Origin: Acetobacteraceae bacterium
GTDB lineage: Bacteria; Pseudomonadota; Alphaproteobacteria; Acetobacterales; Acetobacteraceae
Length of the DNA stretch: 7,107 bases
Reading direction: 5' to 3'
Assembly: GCA_019689515.1 (NCBI GenBank)
Contig: JADGHI010000188.1
Coordinates: 1-7,107, forward strand
Numbering within the stretch: position 1 is the stretch's first letter; each line of letters starts with the position of its first letter. Below the pieces are notes generated by a model. The model had not been told where the DNA came from, made no database searches, and worked only from the letters and a program-made list of their open reading frames with translations. Positions 1-5,935 of this stretch are shown in pieces. The position numbers were made by a program, and so were the translations under genes.

Positions 1-118
1 CCGCCGGGCCACGCGCGGGCGGGAGGGGCTGGGCGGCTGCGGGGACCAGGGCGCACGCGGCGAGCAGTGCGATCGCGAGGCCGGCCGCACGGCCGAGGCA
101 TCGGTCATCGCTGCTCAC
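1..118 (-). CDS. Exported protein or lipoprotein, 5' end only
   Basis: Thirty-nine codons of an open frame run from a GTG at 116-118 leftward off the window. The peptide is a textbook export signal: a short N-terminus with Arg, a hydrophobic core (GLAIALLAACALVPAAA), then a Pro-rich mature start. Two processing routes fit. LAAC at residues 19-22 is a good lipobox, giving a lipoprotein with Cys22 at its N-terminus. AAA just before Gln30 is a good signal peptidase I site. The hydrophobic stretch after Cys22 slightly favours signal peptidase I. The GTG is chosen because GGAGGA lies 4 bases upstream and because the nearby ATG at 106-108 is in another frame without a signal peptide. The mature domain is outside the window, so no function can be given. 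The gene diverges from the regulator gene at 718. Confidence 0.75.
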   Translation of the reverse strand, partial: MSSDDRCLGRAAGLAIALLAACALVPAAAQPLPPARGPA

Positions 119-122
119 GCGA

Positions 123-128
123 TCCTCC
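123..128 (-). promoter_or_regulatory. Shine-Dalgarno of the leftward exported-protein gene
   Basis: On the minus strand GGAGGA lies 4 bases before the GTG at 116-118. It is a near-perfect anti-16S match and decides the non-ATG start. Confidence 0.7.
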
Positions 129-173
129 GAGGCCGGGGTTGCGGCGAAGCGCCCGCTGCCGCCGCTCGGGCGC

Positions 174-191
174 CGGGGCGCCGTCGCCCCG
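174..191. repeat. Inverted repeat, 7-bp arms, 4-base loop
   Basis: CGGGGCG (174-180) and CGCCCCG (185-191) pair perfectly around CCGT. Just upstream two GGCGCC palindromes (169-174, 177-182) overlap the left arm. It lies upstream of the leftward gene start, where it could be a leader hairpin or a protein site. Such repeats also occur by chance in DNA this GC-rich. Confidence 0.4.
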
Positions 192-240
192 ACTCTAGGG
201 CGGGCGCCACGGCCAGCGCCAGTCGAATGCGTCGCCGCGT

Positions 241-256
241 CCGCGGATTTCCGCGG
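241..256. repeat. Inverted repeat, 7-bp arms around a TT centre
   Basis: CCGCGGA (241-247), TT, TCCGCGG (250-256) form a 16-bp near-continuous palindrome with an AT centre in otherwise GC-rich intergenic DNA. The size suits a dimeric regulator's operator. No binding partner can be named from the sequence, though the neighbouring winged-helix regulator is the obvious candidate. Confidence 0.4.
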
Positions 257-525
257 CTGCCAGGCATGTCCGCCGAGCCGCGTGCCCTCCTGCACGCATC
301 CGCCTGCCGTGCGAAGCGATCCGGACCGCCGACCGCCGCACCCGGATGCCGCGCGCGCGGCGCATCCGGCAGGGGTGTCGCGCAATCCCAGCGCGATCAG
401 GAGCTGGCCGGTAACGACGCGCCAGCGCCGTAGAGGATACGAGGAATGTGATCGGCGCGGCGGCATGGACCGGCCCGGTTGCCCACGGCAGCGGAAACGT
501 CGCTTCCACGCGGCGGTGCTTGAGC

Positions 526-540
526 GCGCGCAATGCGCGC
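526..540. repeat. 15-bp palindrome with a single central base
   Basis: GCGCGCA (526-532), A, TGCGCGC (534-540). The arms are alternating purine-pyrimidine. It lies about 180 bases upstream of the regulator start. It is a possible operator, but simple GC alternation makes chance occurrence likely. Confidence 0.3.
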
Positions 541-717
541 ACACGGCGCGGCGGCAATGCAGGTCCACTGGCGACGCCGGCACCGGAATGCATGGCGCCG
601 CCTTCGGGCGAGTCCGCATCACGGCGAGATGAAACAACGGGCGCCGCCGCGCGATGCATGACGGGAGCCGGGAACTCCAACATGCCTTCGCCCGGGGCGC
701 ATCGCCGGAAGCCGTTG

Positions 718-2346
718 ATGACCCCTTCGGAACGTATCGCTCAGCCGCGGGCCTCGCCTCCCCTGTATCGCTTCGCTGCGTTCGCGCTGGACGTGGAACG
801 GGGCAGCCTGGTGGACGCAGCGGGGAACAGGACCGAGCTGCGGCCGAAATCCGCGGAAGTCCTCCGCTTCCTCGCCGAGAACGCCGGGCACGTGGTCTCG
901 CGGGATGCGCTGATGTCCGCGGTCTGGCCAAACGTCTTCGTCACGGACGACAGCATCACCCAGTGCATCACCGAGATCAGGCGGGCGCTGGGCGTGGAGG
1001 CGGCGCGGCTGCTGCGCACCTTCCCGCGGCGGGGCTACCTGCTGGATGCGCAGGTGGCACGGCAGGAGGTCCACGTGTCGGCGTCGCCGGCAGCGCAGGA
1101 CATGGAGTCCGGCGGGCGTGCGCTCGCGGGCATGGCGGCGTCGTCCATCGGCGACGACCGCCCCTCGATCGCGGTGCTGCCGTTCCGCTGCCTGCCCGGC
1201 GACGCGCAGCAGAGCTGGTTCGCGGAGGGCATCATCGAGGGCATCATCCACGTCCTCTCCGGCATCGAGAACCTGTTCGTCATCGCGCAGGGCTCCAGCC
1301 TCTCCTATGCCGGCACCGATCCCGATCCGCGCCGCGTCGCCGACGAGCTCGGTGTTCGCTACGTCCTGCGGGGCGCAGTGCAGCGGTCCGAGGAAAGGCT
1401 GCGCATCACCGCGCAGCTGATCGACGCGGTCGACGGCCGGGTGCTGCGCGCCGAGAAGTGCGACGGCGCGGCGACCGACCTGTTCGAGATGCAGGACCGC
1501 ATCGCGGCGCAGGTGATCGCGGCGATCGCGCCCACCGTGCACGAGCAGGAACTCCAGCGGGCGATGCGCAAGCCGCCCAGCAGCTTGACGGCGTACGACC
1601 TCGTGCTGCGGGCGCTCGACCTGATGCCGCGGCTCGATTCCGGCCTCTACGAGCAGGCGGGGGAGCTGCTGAAGCAGGCGATCGCGCTCGACCCCGGCTA
1701 CGCACCGGCGCGCTCCTACGCCGCGCTCTGGCACCTGATCCGCATCGCGCAGGGCTGGACCCTGGATCCGGCCGAGGATTCCGGCGCCGCCGCGCGCAAC
1801 GCCGCCGCGGCGCTGGAGCGCGAGCATTACAACGCCACGGCGCTGGCGATCCAGGGCCACATGCTCTCCTACACGCGCAGGGAGTTCGCAGCCGCCGCCC
1901 GGCTCCTCGAACGGGCGACCGTGGCGGGGCCGAGCAATCCGACGGCATGGGCCTTCCGCAGCGCGACCACGGGCTACCTCGGCGACGGCCCCCGCGCCGT
2001 CGAGCAGGCCGAGCACGCGATCCGGCTCTCGCCCCTCGACCCCTTCGTCTATCTCAGCGAGCACCTCCTGTCGCAGGCCCACTACATCGCCGGCAACTAC
2101 GCGGAGGCGGTGCGCTGGGGGCGCTGGGTCGCGCAGCAGAACCCGCGCCACGCGGCCAACCTGCGCACCCTGACGGCGTCGCTCGCGGCGAGCGGCGATG
2201 TGGAGGGAGCGCGCGAGACCGCGCGCCAGCTCCTCGCCCTCAATCCGGGCTTCCGCCTCTCCCGCTTCGCGGCACGCACGCCGCTCGGCGGCTCCGTCCT
2301 CGAACAATTCCTGGCGCGCCTGCGCGCAGCGGGCCTGCCGGACTGA
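718..2346 (+). CDS. Winged-helix regulator with TolB-like and TPR-like regions
   Basis: A 542-residue probable transcription regulator. Residues about 17-110 form an OmpR/CadC-type winged helix (Trans_reg_C): it opens with YRFAAFALD, continues with ELRPKSAEVLRFLAENAGHVVSRD and the VTDDSITQCITEIRRALG recognition region, and ends with the diagnostic TFPRRGYLLDA wing. Residues about 149-250 (PSIAVLPF, WFAEGIIEGI, YVLRGAVQRS, RITAQLIDA) match the TolB/FlgO-like domain found in many such proteins. Residues about 290-515 are helical, TPR-like repeats, including KQAIALDPGYAPARSYAALW. There is no transmembrane segment, so unlike CadC or ToxR it should be cytoplasmic. ATG 718 is preferred because GGAAG ends 6 bases upstream and leaves a normal 16-residue lead before the domain; ATG 682 is the alternative. 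It is first in the rightward cluster, 48 bases before the PAP2 gene, and probably regulates it. The signal is unknown. Confidence 0.9.
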   Translation: MTPSERIAQPRASPPLYRFAAFALDVERGSLVDAAGNRTELRPKSAEVLRFLAENAGHVVSRDALMSAVWPNVFVTDDSITQCITEIRRALGVEAARLLRTFPRRGYLLDAQVARQEVHVSASPAAQDMESGGRALAGMAASSIGDDRPSIAVLPFRCLPGDAQQSWFAEGIIEGIIHVLSGIENLFVIAQGSSLSYAGTDPDPRRVADELGVRYVLRGAVQRSEERLRITAQLIDAVDGRVLRAEKCDGAATDLFEMQDRIAAQVIAAIAPTVHEQELQRAMRKPPSSLTAYDLVLRALDLMPRLDSGLYEQAGELLKQAIALDPGYAPARSYAALWHLIRIAQGWTLDPAEDSGAAARNAAAALEREHYNATALAIQGHMLSYTRREFAAAARLLERATVAGPSNPTAWAFRSATTGYLGDGPRAVEQAEHAIRLSPLDPFVYLSEHLLSQAHYIAGNYAEAVRWGRWVAQQNPRHAANLRTLTASLAASGDVEGARETARQLLALNPGFRLSRFAARTPLGGSVLEQFLARLRAAGLPD

Positions 2347-2383
2347 AGGAATGACCGGAGCGCAACCCCGCAAGAACAAGGCA

Positions 2384-2391
2384 GGGAGGAG
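2384..2391 (+). promoter_or_regulatory. Strong Shine-Dalgarno of the PAP2 gene
   Basis: GGGAGGAG lies 3 bases before the ATG at 2395 and decides this start over the out-of-frame ATG at 2351. It means the repeat-bearing N-terminus is really translated. Confidence 0.7.
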
Positions 2392-2394
2392 AGG

Positions 2395-3342
2395 ATGGTC
2401 GGCAACGTGGGGAACGTCGGCAATGTCGGAAACATCGGCAATGTCGGCGGCGGATCCGGCTGGGCGCTGGTGTCCGACCGCATTGACCTGCCCTTCGTGA
2501 CGGAGGCGGTGGCCAGGGTGGCGGAGGGGGCGGTGGTCACGACCGCCGATCCGATCGCATCCATCCGCTTCCCCGAGGCGAGGTGGACCGGCCGCGACTG
2601 GAGCGCCGACTGGTGGGCCTGGCTCGTGCTCCTGGAGTTCGCGGGGGCCGATCCCGATACCGACTGGCGGCGCAGGATCACGCGACTCCAGCCGGGCATA
2701 CCGGAGCCAGGCTCTGCGGAGGAGAAGAGGGAGTTCGACACCCTCATCGCCATGGCCCAGGACGAACGGGCCGACGCGCTCGGCGAGATCCTCGCGCAGC
2801 ATGCGCTGTACACCGACATCATGGCGCCCTTCGCGGCGCTTCTCATGATCTCGCCCTCCTCACATCCGGCCAGCTTCCGGCTCATGCACATCGCCGGACT
2901 GCTCGGGATCCTGACCACGATGCACTTCAAGAGGGCGTTCAACCGGCCACGGCCCTCGCAGATCTGCCCGGCGCTCCTGCCGCCCGTCCCCGTGCCGGGC
3001 CATCCGGCCTATCCGAGCGGGCACGCGACTCAGTCCATGCTCATGGCGCTCTTCCTGGAAGAGGCGATGAGGTCGCCCCCCGAACGGCCGCAGGGGACGG
3101 AACGGCCCATGCCAGGGACGGAGACGGCGCGGTCCCGGCAGATGGGGCCGCTCCTCACGACCCTGGCCGCTCGCATCGCGCGCAACCGCGAGATCGCCGG
3201 GCTGCACTACCCGAGCGACAGCGCGGCGGGCGCGAATCTCGCCACGCAGATCTTCACCGTCCTGAATCCCGACCCGCTGCCGGAGCAGGCGACCCTGTTC
3301 CTCAAGACCATGGAGAAGGCGCAACGGGAGTGGGCGCCATGA
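2395..3342 (+). CDS. PAP2 / vanadium-haloperoxidase-type phosphatase
   Basis: A 315-residue protein of the PAP2 (type 2 phosphatidic acid phosphatase) / vanadium-dependent haloperoxidase superfamily. All three signature motifs are present: KX6RP (Lys179 to Arg186-Pro187, KRAFNRPRP), PSGH (207-210) and RX5HX3D (Arg265, His271, Asp275). These bind phosphate or vanadate, and the histidines carry catalysis. Family members dephosphorylate lipid or soluble phosphoesters or, with vanadate, oxidise halides; sequence alone does not separate these. There is no signal peptide. The stretches near 142-152 and 162-178 are hydrophobic but short, as in the buried helices of the soluble members. The N-terminus is odd: residues 3-17 are five tandem Gly-Asn-Val/Ile units followed by glycines, then the fold begins. 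A strong GGGAGGAG ribosome site fixes the start. The last codons overlap the next gene as ATGA, so the two are probably translationally coupled. Confidence 0.9.
   Translation: MVGNVGNVGNVGNIGNVGGGSGWALVSDRIDLPFVTEAVARVAEGAVVTTADPIASIRFPEARWTGRDWSADWWAWLVLLEFAGADPDTDWRRRITRLQPGIPEPGSAEEKREFDTLIAMAQDERADALGEILAQHALYTDIMAPFAALLMISPSSHPASFRLMHIAGLLGILTTMHFKRAFNRPRPSQICPALLPPVPVPGHPAYPSGHATQSMLMALFLEEAMRSPPERPQGTERPMPGTETARSRQMGPLLTTLAARIARNREIAGLHYPSDSAAGANLATQIFTVLNPDPLPEQATLFLKTMEKAQREWAP
2401..2445 (+). repeat. Five tandem 9-bp units encoding Gly-Asn-Val/Ile
   Basis: Five in-frame copies of a GGN-AAY-RTS unit (for example GGCAACGTG, GGCAATGTC) start two codons after the ATG of the PAP2 gene. 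Third positions differ between units, so the repeat is not a fresh slippage product. The pattern is kept at the peptide level. Confidence 0.85.
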
Positions 3343-4247
3343 GCGGCGGCGCCCACGGGCCTGCCACCCCCCGCCATGCCCGGCTGTCTCCGCCGCCGGA
3401 CGAGCCGCCGCCGCTCGACGGCACGCTCCACCCCACCATGGCGCGGGCCTGGGCCGAGATCTGCTCGCGCGGCGACGCGCAGCAGGCCGAGGTCGCGGAG
3501 GTGCTGGACGCGGACGCGTGCGGATTCCTGCCCGGCGGCGGCACCAGGTTCGAATCCAGCCGCAACTGGAGCGGTGCGCGAGTGGTGCCGACCGGCGGAC
3601 ACCGCTTCCAATTCGCCGCGGGCCGCTGGCGAGTGCCCCGGCTGACGCCGGGTTCGGCGCCCGATCCCTCGGGGCTGGACCGCCGGTCGTCGGTCTGGCT
3701 CGGCTTCGGCGGACACCGGAGCTGGAGCCGCGCGCTCCCGCAGATCGGCACCTTCGACATCGAGGGCGCCCCGGACCGCCACCTGCCCTTCGTCCAGTGG
3801 TGGATCAGGGGCAATCCCCGTTCCGGCGCACTGGTCCTCCGCCGTCCCGGGATCGGGCCGGGCGACAGGATCCTCTGCCTCCTGTGGCTCCGCTCCCCAG
3901 GAGTGGCGGCGTTCTACGTCCTGAACGCCGACTCCCGCGATCCGCCCGTGGCCGGTTGCATCCATTCGCCGGATGAGGCCGTGCCGGCCGCTGGCGTATC
4001 CGCCGAGTGGATCGTCGAGCGGCCGCGCGACCCTGCGACGAGGACGCTGCATCCCTTGGCCAATTTCGGGATCGTGGAACTCTCGGATTGCGCCGCCGGC
4101 GCGGCGGGCGTTCCGGAGCGCCTGGCCGGCACCGGGCGCCTGCACCGCATGATCGCCAGGCTGGAGCATCCGCACCGGAGCCGGTGCATCGCCGAACCGC
4201 GGCGCGGCACCGATTCGCACGGCTCCGTCGCGGTCAGGTTCCGCTGA
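3339..4247 (+). CDS. G1-family (glutamic) peptidase homologue
   Basis: A 302-residue protein whose middle, residues about 76-250, reads like the G1 (eqolisin, scytalidoglutamic) peptidase fold. In order it shows NWSGARV (76-82), a GRWRVPRLTP strand (95-104), SSVWLGFGG (117-125), LPQIGTF (133-139), FVQWWIRGN (151-159), GDRILCLLWL (175-184), SAEWIVERP (221-229) and LANFGIVEL (240-248). In known G1 enzymes a Gln in the QTG-type segment and a Glu in the AEWIVE-type segment form the catalytic dyad; here Gln135 and Glu223 fit. Known members are mostly acid-active and secreted, but this protein has no signal peptide, only a Pro-rich lead of about 75 residues, and ends in a basic tail. The ATG at 3339 overlaps the PAP2 stop (ATGA) and has GGGAG 8 bases upstream. 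A non-proteolytic role is possible. Confidence 0.8.
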   Translation: MSGGAHGPATPRHARLSPPPDEPPPLDGTLHPTMARAWAEICSRGDAQQAEVAEVLDADACGFLPGGGTRFESSRNWSGARVVPTGGHRFQFAAGRWRVPRLTPGSAPDPSGLDRRSSVWLGFGGHRSWSRALPQIGTFDIEGAPDRHLPFVQWWIRGNPRSGALVLRRPGIGPGDRILCLLWLRSPGVAAFYVLNADSRDPPVAGCIHSPDEAVPAAGVSAEWIVERPRDPATRTLHPLANFGIVELSDCAAGAAGVPERLAGTGRLHRMIARLEHPHRSRCIAEPRRGTDSHGSVAVRFR

Positions 4248-4327
4248 ACCGCCGTGGGCGGCGGGCAGGTCCGCACCACCCTGCCGCGGTGGCGCCGGAG
4301 GTGCCCGCGACGCTGGCGGCTGACCTC

Positions 4328-4345
4328 TGGACGTGCGAACGTCCA
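4328..4345 (+). promoter_or_regulatory. Leader hairpin with GCGA tetraloop
   Basis: TGGACGT (4328-4334) and ACGTCCA (4339-4345) form a perfect 7-bp stem closed by GCGA, a GNRA-type tetraloop. It ends 18 bases before the ATG at 4364 and is followed by a weak ribosome site (GCGGGG). It has no U-run, so a simple terminator is unlikely. It could be an operator, a 5' stabilising hairpin or a translational control element of the lipoprotein gene. Confidence 0.5.
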
Positions 4346-4363
4346 CCACGAAAGCGGGGCCTC

Positions 4364-5842
4364 ATGGACAATGCGCGCTCGCGCCGACCCGTGCTCCCGG
4401 TCCTGGTGCTGCCGCTGCTCCTGCTGCTGCTCCTGGCGATCGGCGCCGGCTGCGCGGACATGCCCGGCCTCGGCACCGCGGAGTCTCCGCCGCCCGCCGG
4501 CTTCTCCGCCGATACATTCACCGTCGCGGGCCTGACCAGCGGCGCCAGCGCGACCGAGGCGGGCTGCCGGGCGCTGCCGGACGGCCTCTGGGTCAGGACG
4601 CCGGACGGGCGCCGCAGCGAATGCATCCGCTACCACGCGGCAGGCCTCGACCGGCCACCGCCGGGAGTGACGACGGCGCTGATCTGGATTCCGGGCGATC
4701 CGACCGGCGCGACCTACCGGATCATCGGTGGGAAGCCACAGGTCGAGGGCGTCAGTCGTCTCTACGAGCTGTCCGCGGAGGCGCGGCGGAGCGGAGCGGA
4801 AATGCTCAGCGGCGCCATGGGCGGGCTGCCCGTGGTCATGCTTGCCCGGCCCGGCATGCACGGCTCCTCCGGGGACCATGCCTGGGATCGTCATACGCAG
4901 GAGGAGGTGGACCTCTTGGACGCGGCGCTGACCGAACTGCGCCGACGCCATCCCTGGCTCCGCGACTTCGTGGCCGTCGGCTTCTCGTCCGGAGGGACCG
5001 TGCTGGCAAACCTTCTGGTGCGGCGGACCGACATCCGCTGCGCGGTGCTCGCCTCGGCGCCGCTGGACCTGACCGAGTACTACGGCTCGGCCGGTGGTGG
5101 CGGCGGAGGTGGCGGCGGTGGCGCAGCGGCCCTGGACAGCTTCGCCATGCGGGACGACCTCGCCGATCCCATGCGCGCCCTCGGGCGCATGGCCGCGCCC
5201 CGTGCCGATGCGACCGTCTTCGTGATCGGCGACCGCCGCGACCGGAGGGTGCCGGCCTCCGCCTGGGAACGCTGGGCCGAGGCCGCACGGCGCGCGGGCA
5301 TGCAGGTGCTGCTCACCGAGATCCCGGGCCACGACCGGCCGGAACTCGGCGGCCCGGTCGAAACCCGCCACCTCACCTCGAGCCGTGCCCTGGAGGTGGG
5401 GTATGCCTGCGCATCGGGAATGCCGCCCGCGCGCGTGTACCGGGCCCTGATCGCCGACGAGCCGATCCTGCTGCCGCGGGGCCGGCGGCTGCGGGGCGCG
5501 GAGATCCGCGAGGCCTTCGCCGGCCATACGCTGCGCGGCACCGAATGGCTGCCCCGGGCGATCGTGCTGACCGTCTGGAGGCGGGACGGCAGGCTCTCCT
5601 ACGTGAGCCCGCGTCGCCCCGACCGGCGGATTGCCGAGCTGCGCTGGTGGGTCGAGGGGGACCGGCTCTGCACCTCGCGCCACGGCTGCGGGGAGGTGCG
5701 TGCGGACGGCGCGCTCCTGCACTTCATGGCCGGCGAGCCGCCGCGGCTCGCCACCACCTATTTCGCGGCTGGTGCGCCGGAGCCCGCTGCGGCGGGCAAC
5801 CCCCACCGCCGGCGTCGCGCTCCGGCCCTAACCGGAGAGTAG
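4364..5842 (+). CDS. Probable lipoprotein alpha/beta hydrolase with extra C-terminal domain
   Basis: A 492-residue exported hydrolase. The N-terminus is Arg-rich and is followed by a Leu-rich core and IGAGC, with Cys30 as the likely lipidation site. Gly rather than Leu or Val at -3 makes this lipobox imperfect. Residues about 100-350 read as an alpha/beta hydrolase: ALIWIPGD strand, VVMLARPGMHGSSGD loop, the nucleophile elbow GFSSGG (Gly206-Ser208-Gly210), VFVIGDRRDRRVP (acid Asp290 or Asp293) and IPGHDRPELGG (His323). A run of ten glycines (244-253) interrupts the fold after the elbow strand. Residues about 377-470 form a separate small domain (GAEIREAFAGHTLRG, IAELRWWVEGDRLC, Cys436 and Cys442) whose family I cannot name. 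The substrate is unknown; esterase or peptidase-like activity outside the cytoplasm is likely. The ATG at 4364 is the only start giving the signal peptide. The gene lies 116 bases after the G1 gene. Confidence 0.85.
   Translation: MDNARSRRPVLPVLVLPLLLLLLLAIGAGCADMPGLGTAESPPPAGFSADTFTVAGLTSGASATEAGCRALPDGLWVRTPDGRRSECIRYHAAGLDRPPPGVTTALIWIPGDPTGATYRIIGGKPQVEGVSRLYELSAEARRSGAEMLSGAMGGLPVVMLARPGMHGSSGDHAWDRHTQEEVDLLDAALTELRRRHPWLRDFVAVGFSSGGTVLANLLVRRTDIRCAVLASAPLDLTEYYGSAGGGGGGGGGGAAALDSFAMRDDLADPMRALGRMAAPRADATVFVIGDRRDRRVPASAWERWAEAARRAGMQVLLTEIPGHDRPELGGPVETRHLTSSRALEVGYACASGMPPARVYRALIADEPILLPRGRRLRGAEIREAFAGHTLRGTEWLPRAIVLTVWRRDGRLSYVSPRRPDRRIAELRWWVEGDRLCTSRHGCGEVRADGALLHFMAGEPPRLATTYFAAGAPEPAAAGNPHRRRRAPALTGE
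5093..5122 (+). repeat. Ten-glycine codon run (GGN)10
   Basis: Ten consecutive glycine codons (GGT, GGC, GGA mixed) lie inside the hydrolase gene between the GSA and AAALDS segments. Mixed third bases reduce, but do not remove, the chance of length change by slippage. Confidence 0.9.
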
Positions 5843-5850
5843 GGCCGGAG
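5820..5850. terminator. Probable bidirectional hairpin terminator between convergent genes
   Basis: CTCCGGCCCTA (5820-5830) and TAGGGCCGGAG (5840-5850) are perfect 11-bp complements around a 9-base loop. The right arm begins with the TAG stop codon of the hydrolase gene. The next gene is convergent, so one stem could serve both. Neither strand has a following T-run, so it is not a classical intrinsic terminator. It could instead stabilise the 3' end or pause polymerase. Confidence 0.6.
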
Positions 5851-5935
5851 GCGAGGGCAGCCCGGACGAGCCTGGCCGCCCTGCATCCGCAGCCCGACGG
5901 ACGACCGGTCCGCCGGCAAGCGGGCGGGCGTTGCG

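Larger units (their letters stand above)
119..717. other. Divergent intergenic region with short inverted repeats
   Basis: About 600 bases separate the leftward exported-protein gene from the rightward regulator gene. Open frames cross it on both strands, but their translations are Arg/Ala/Pro-rich, carry no recognisable domain and are typical of high-GC non-coding DNA. It should hold the promoters of both genes, but I could not identify convincing -35/-10 boxes. It contains three inverted repeats (174-191, 241-256, 526-540), listed separately, and two copies of ATGCATG (588-594 and 654-660). The regulator's frame stays open back to a GTG at 448, but that extension is low-complexity and is treated here as untranslated. 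Confidence 0.6.

Noticed and set aside
448..717. N-terminal extension of the regulator from GTG 448
   Set aside because: The extra 90 residues are low-complexity and Arg/Ala-rich. The purine run before GTG is too close to act as a ribosome site, and the family normally starts shortly before the winged helix.
2401..2445. CRISPR-like or non-coding tandem array
   Set aside because: The 9-bp units are in frame, encode a regular GNV peptide and have no spacers, so they are a coding repeat.
2351..2500. Short frame from ATG 2351 after the regulator stop
   Set aside because: It has AGGA directly against the ATG, no domain, and overlaps the well-supported PAP2 start at 2395 in another frame.
619..2802. 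727-codon open frame on the minus strand opposite the regulator gene
   Set aside because: Arg/Gly/Ala-rich translation with no domain, lying antisense to a gene with clear winged-helix and TPR-like regions. Long antisense frames are normal at this G+C content.
5782..5797. Inverted repeat GCCCGC/GCGGGC near the end of the hydrolase gene
   Set aside because: Six-bp GC-only arms inside coding sequence, expected by chance; the 11-bp stem just downstream is the stronger terminator candidate.
3914..5806. 630-codon minus-strand frame opposite the G1 and hydrolase genes
   Set aside because: Same reason: no recognisable domain, while the plus strand carries clear motifs throughout.
5910..5927. CCGCC/GGCGG stem as a terminator for the small leftward gene
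   Set aside because: Only 5 bp, 8-base loop and no T-run; weaker than the shared hairpin at 5820-5850.
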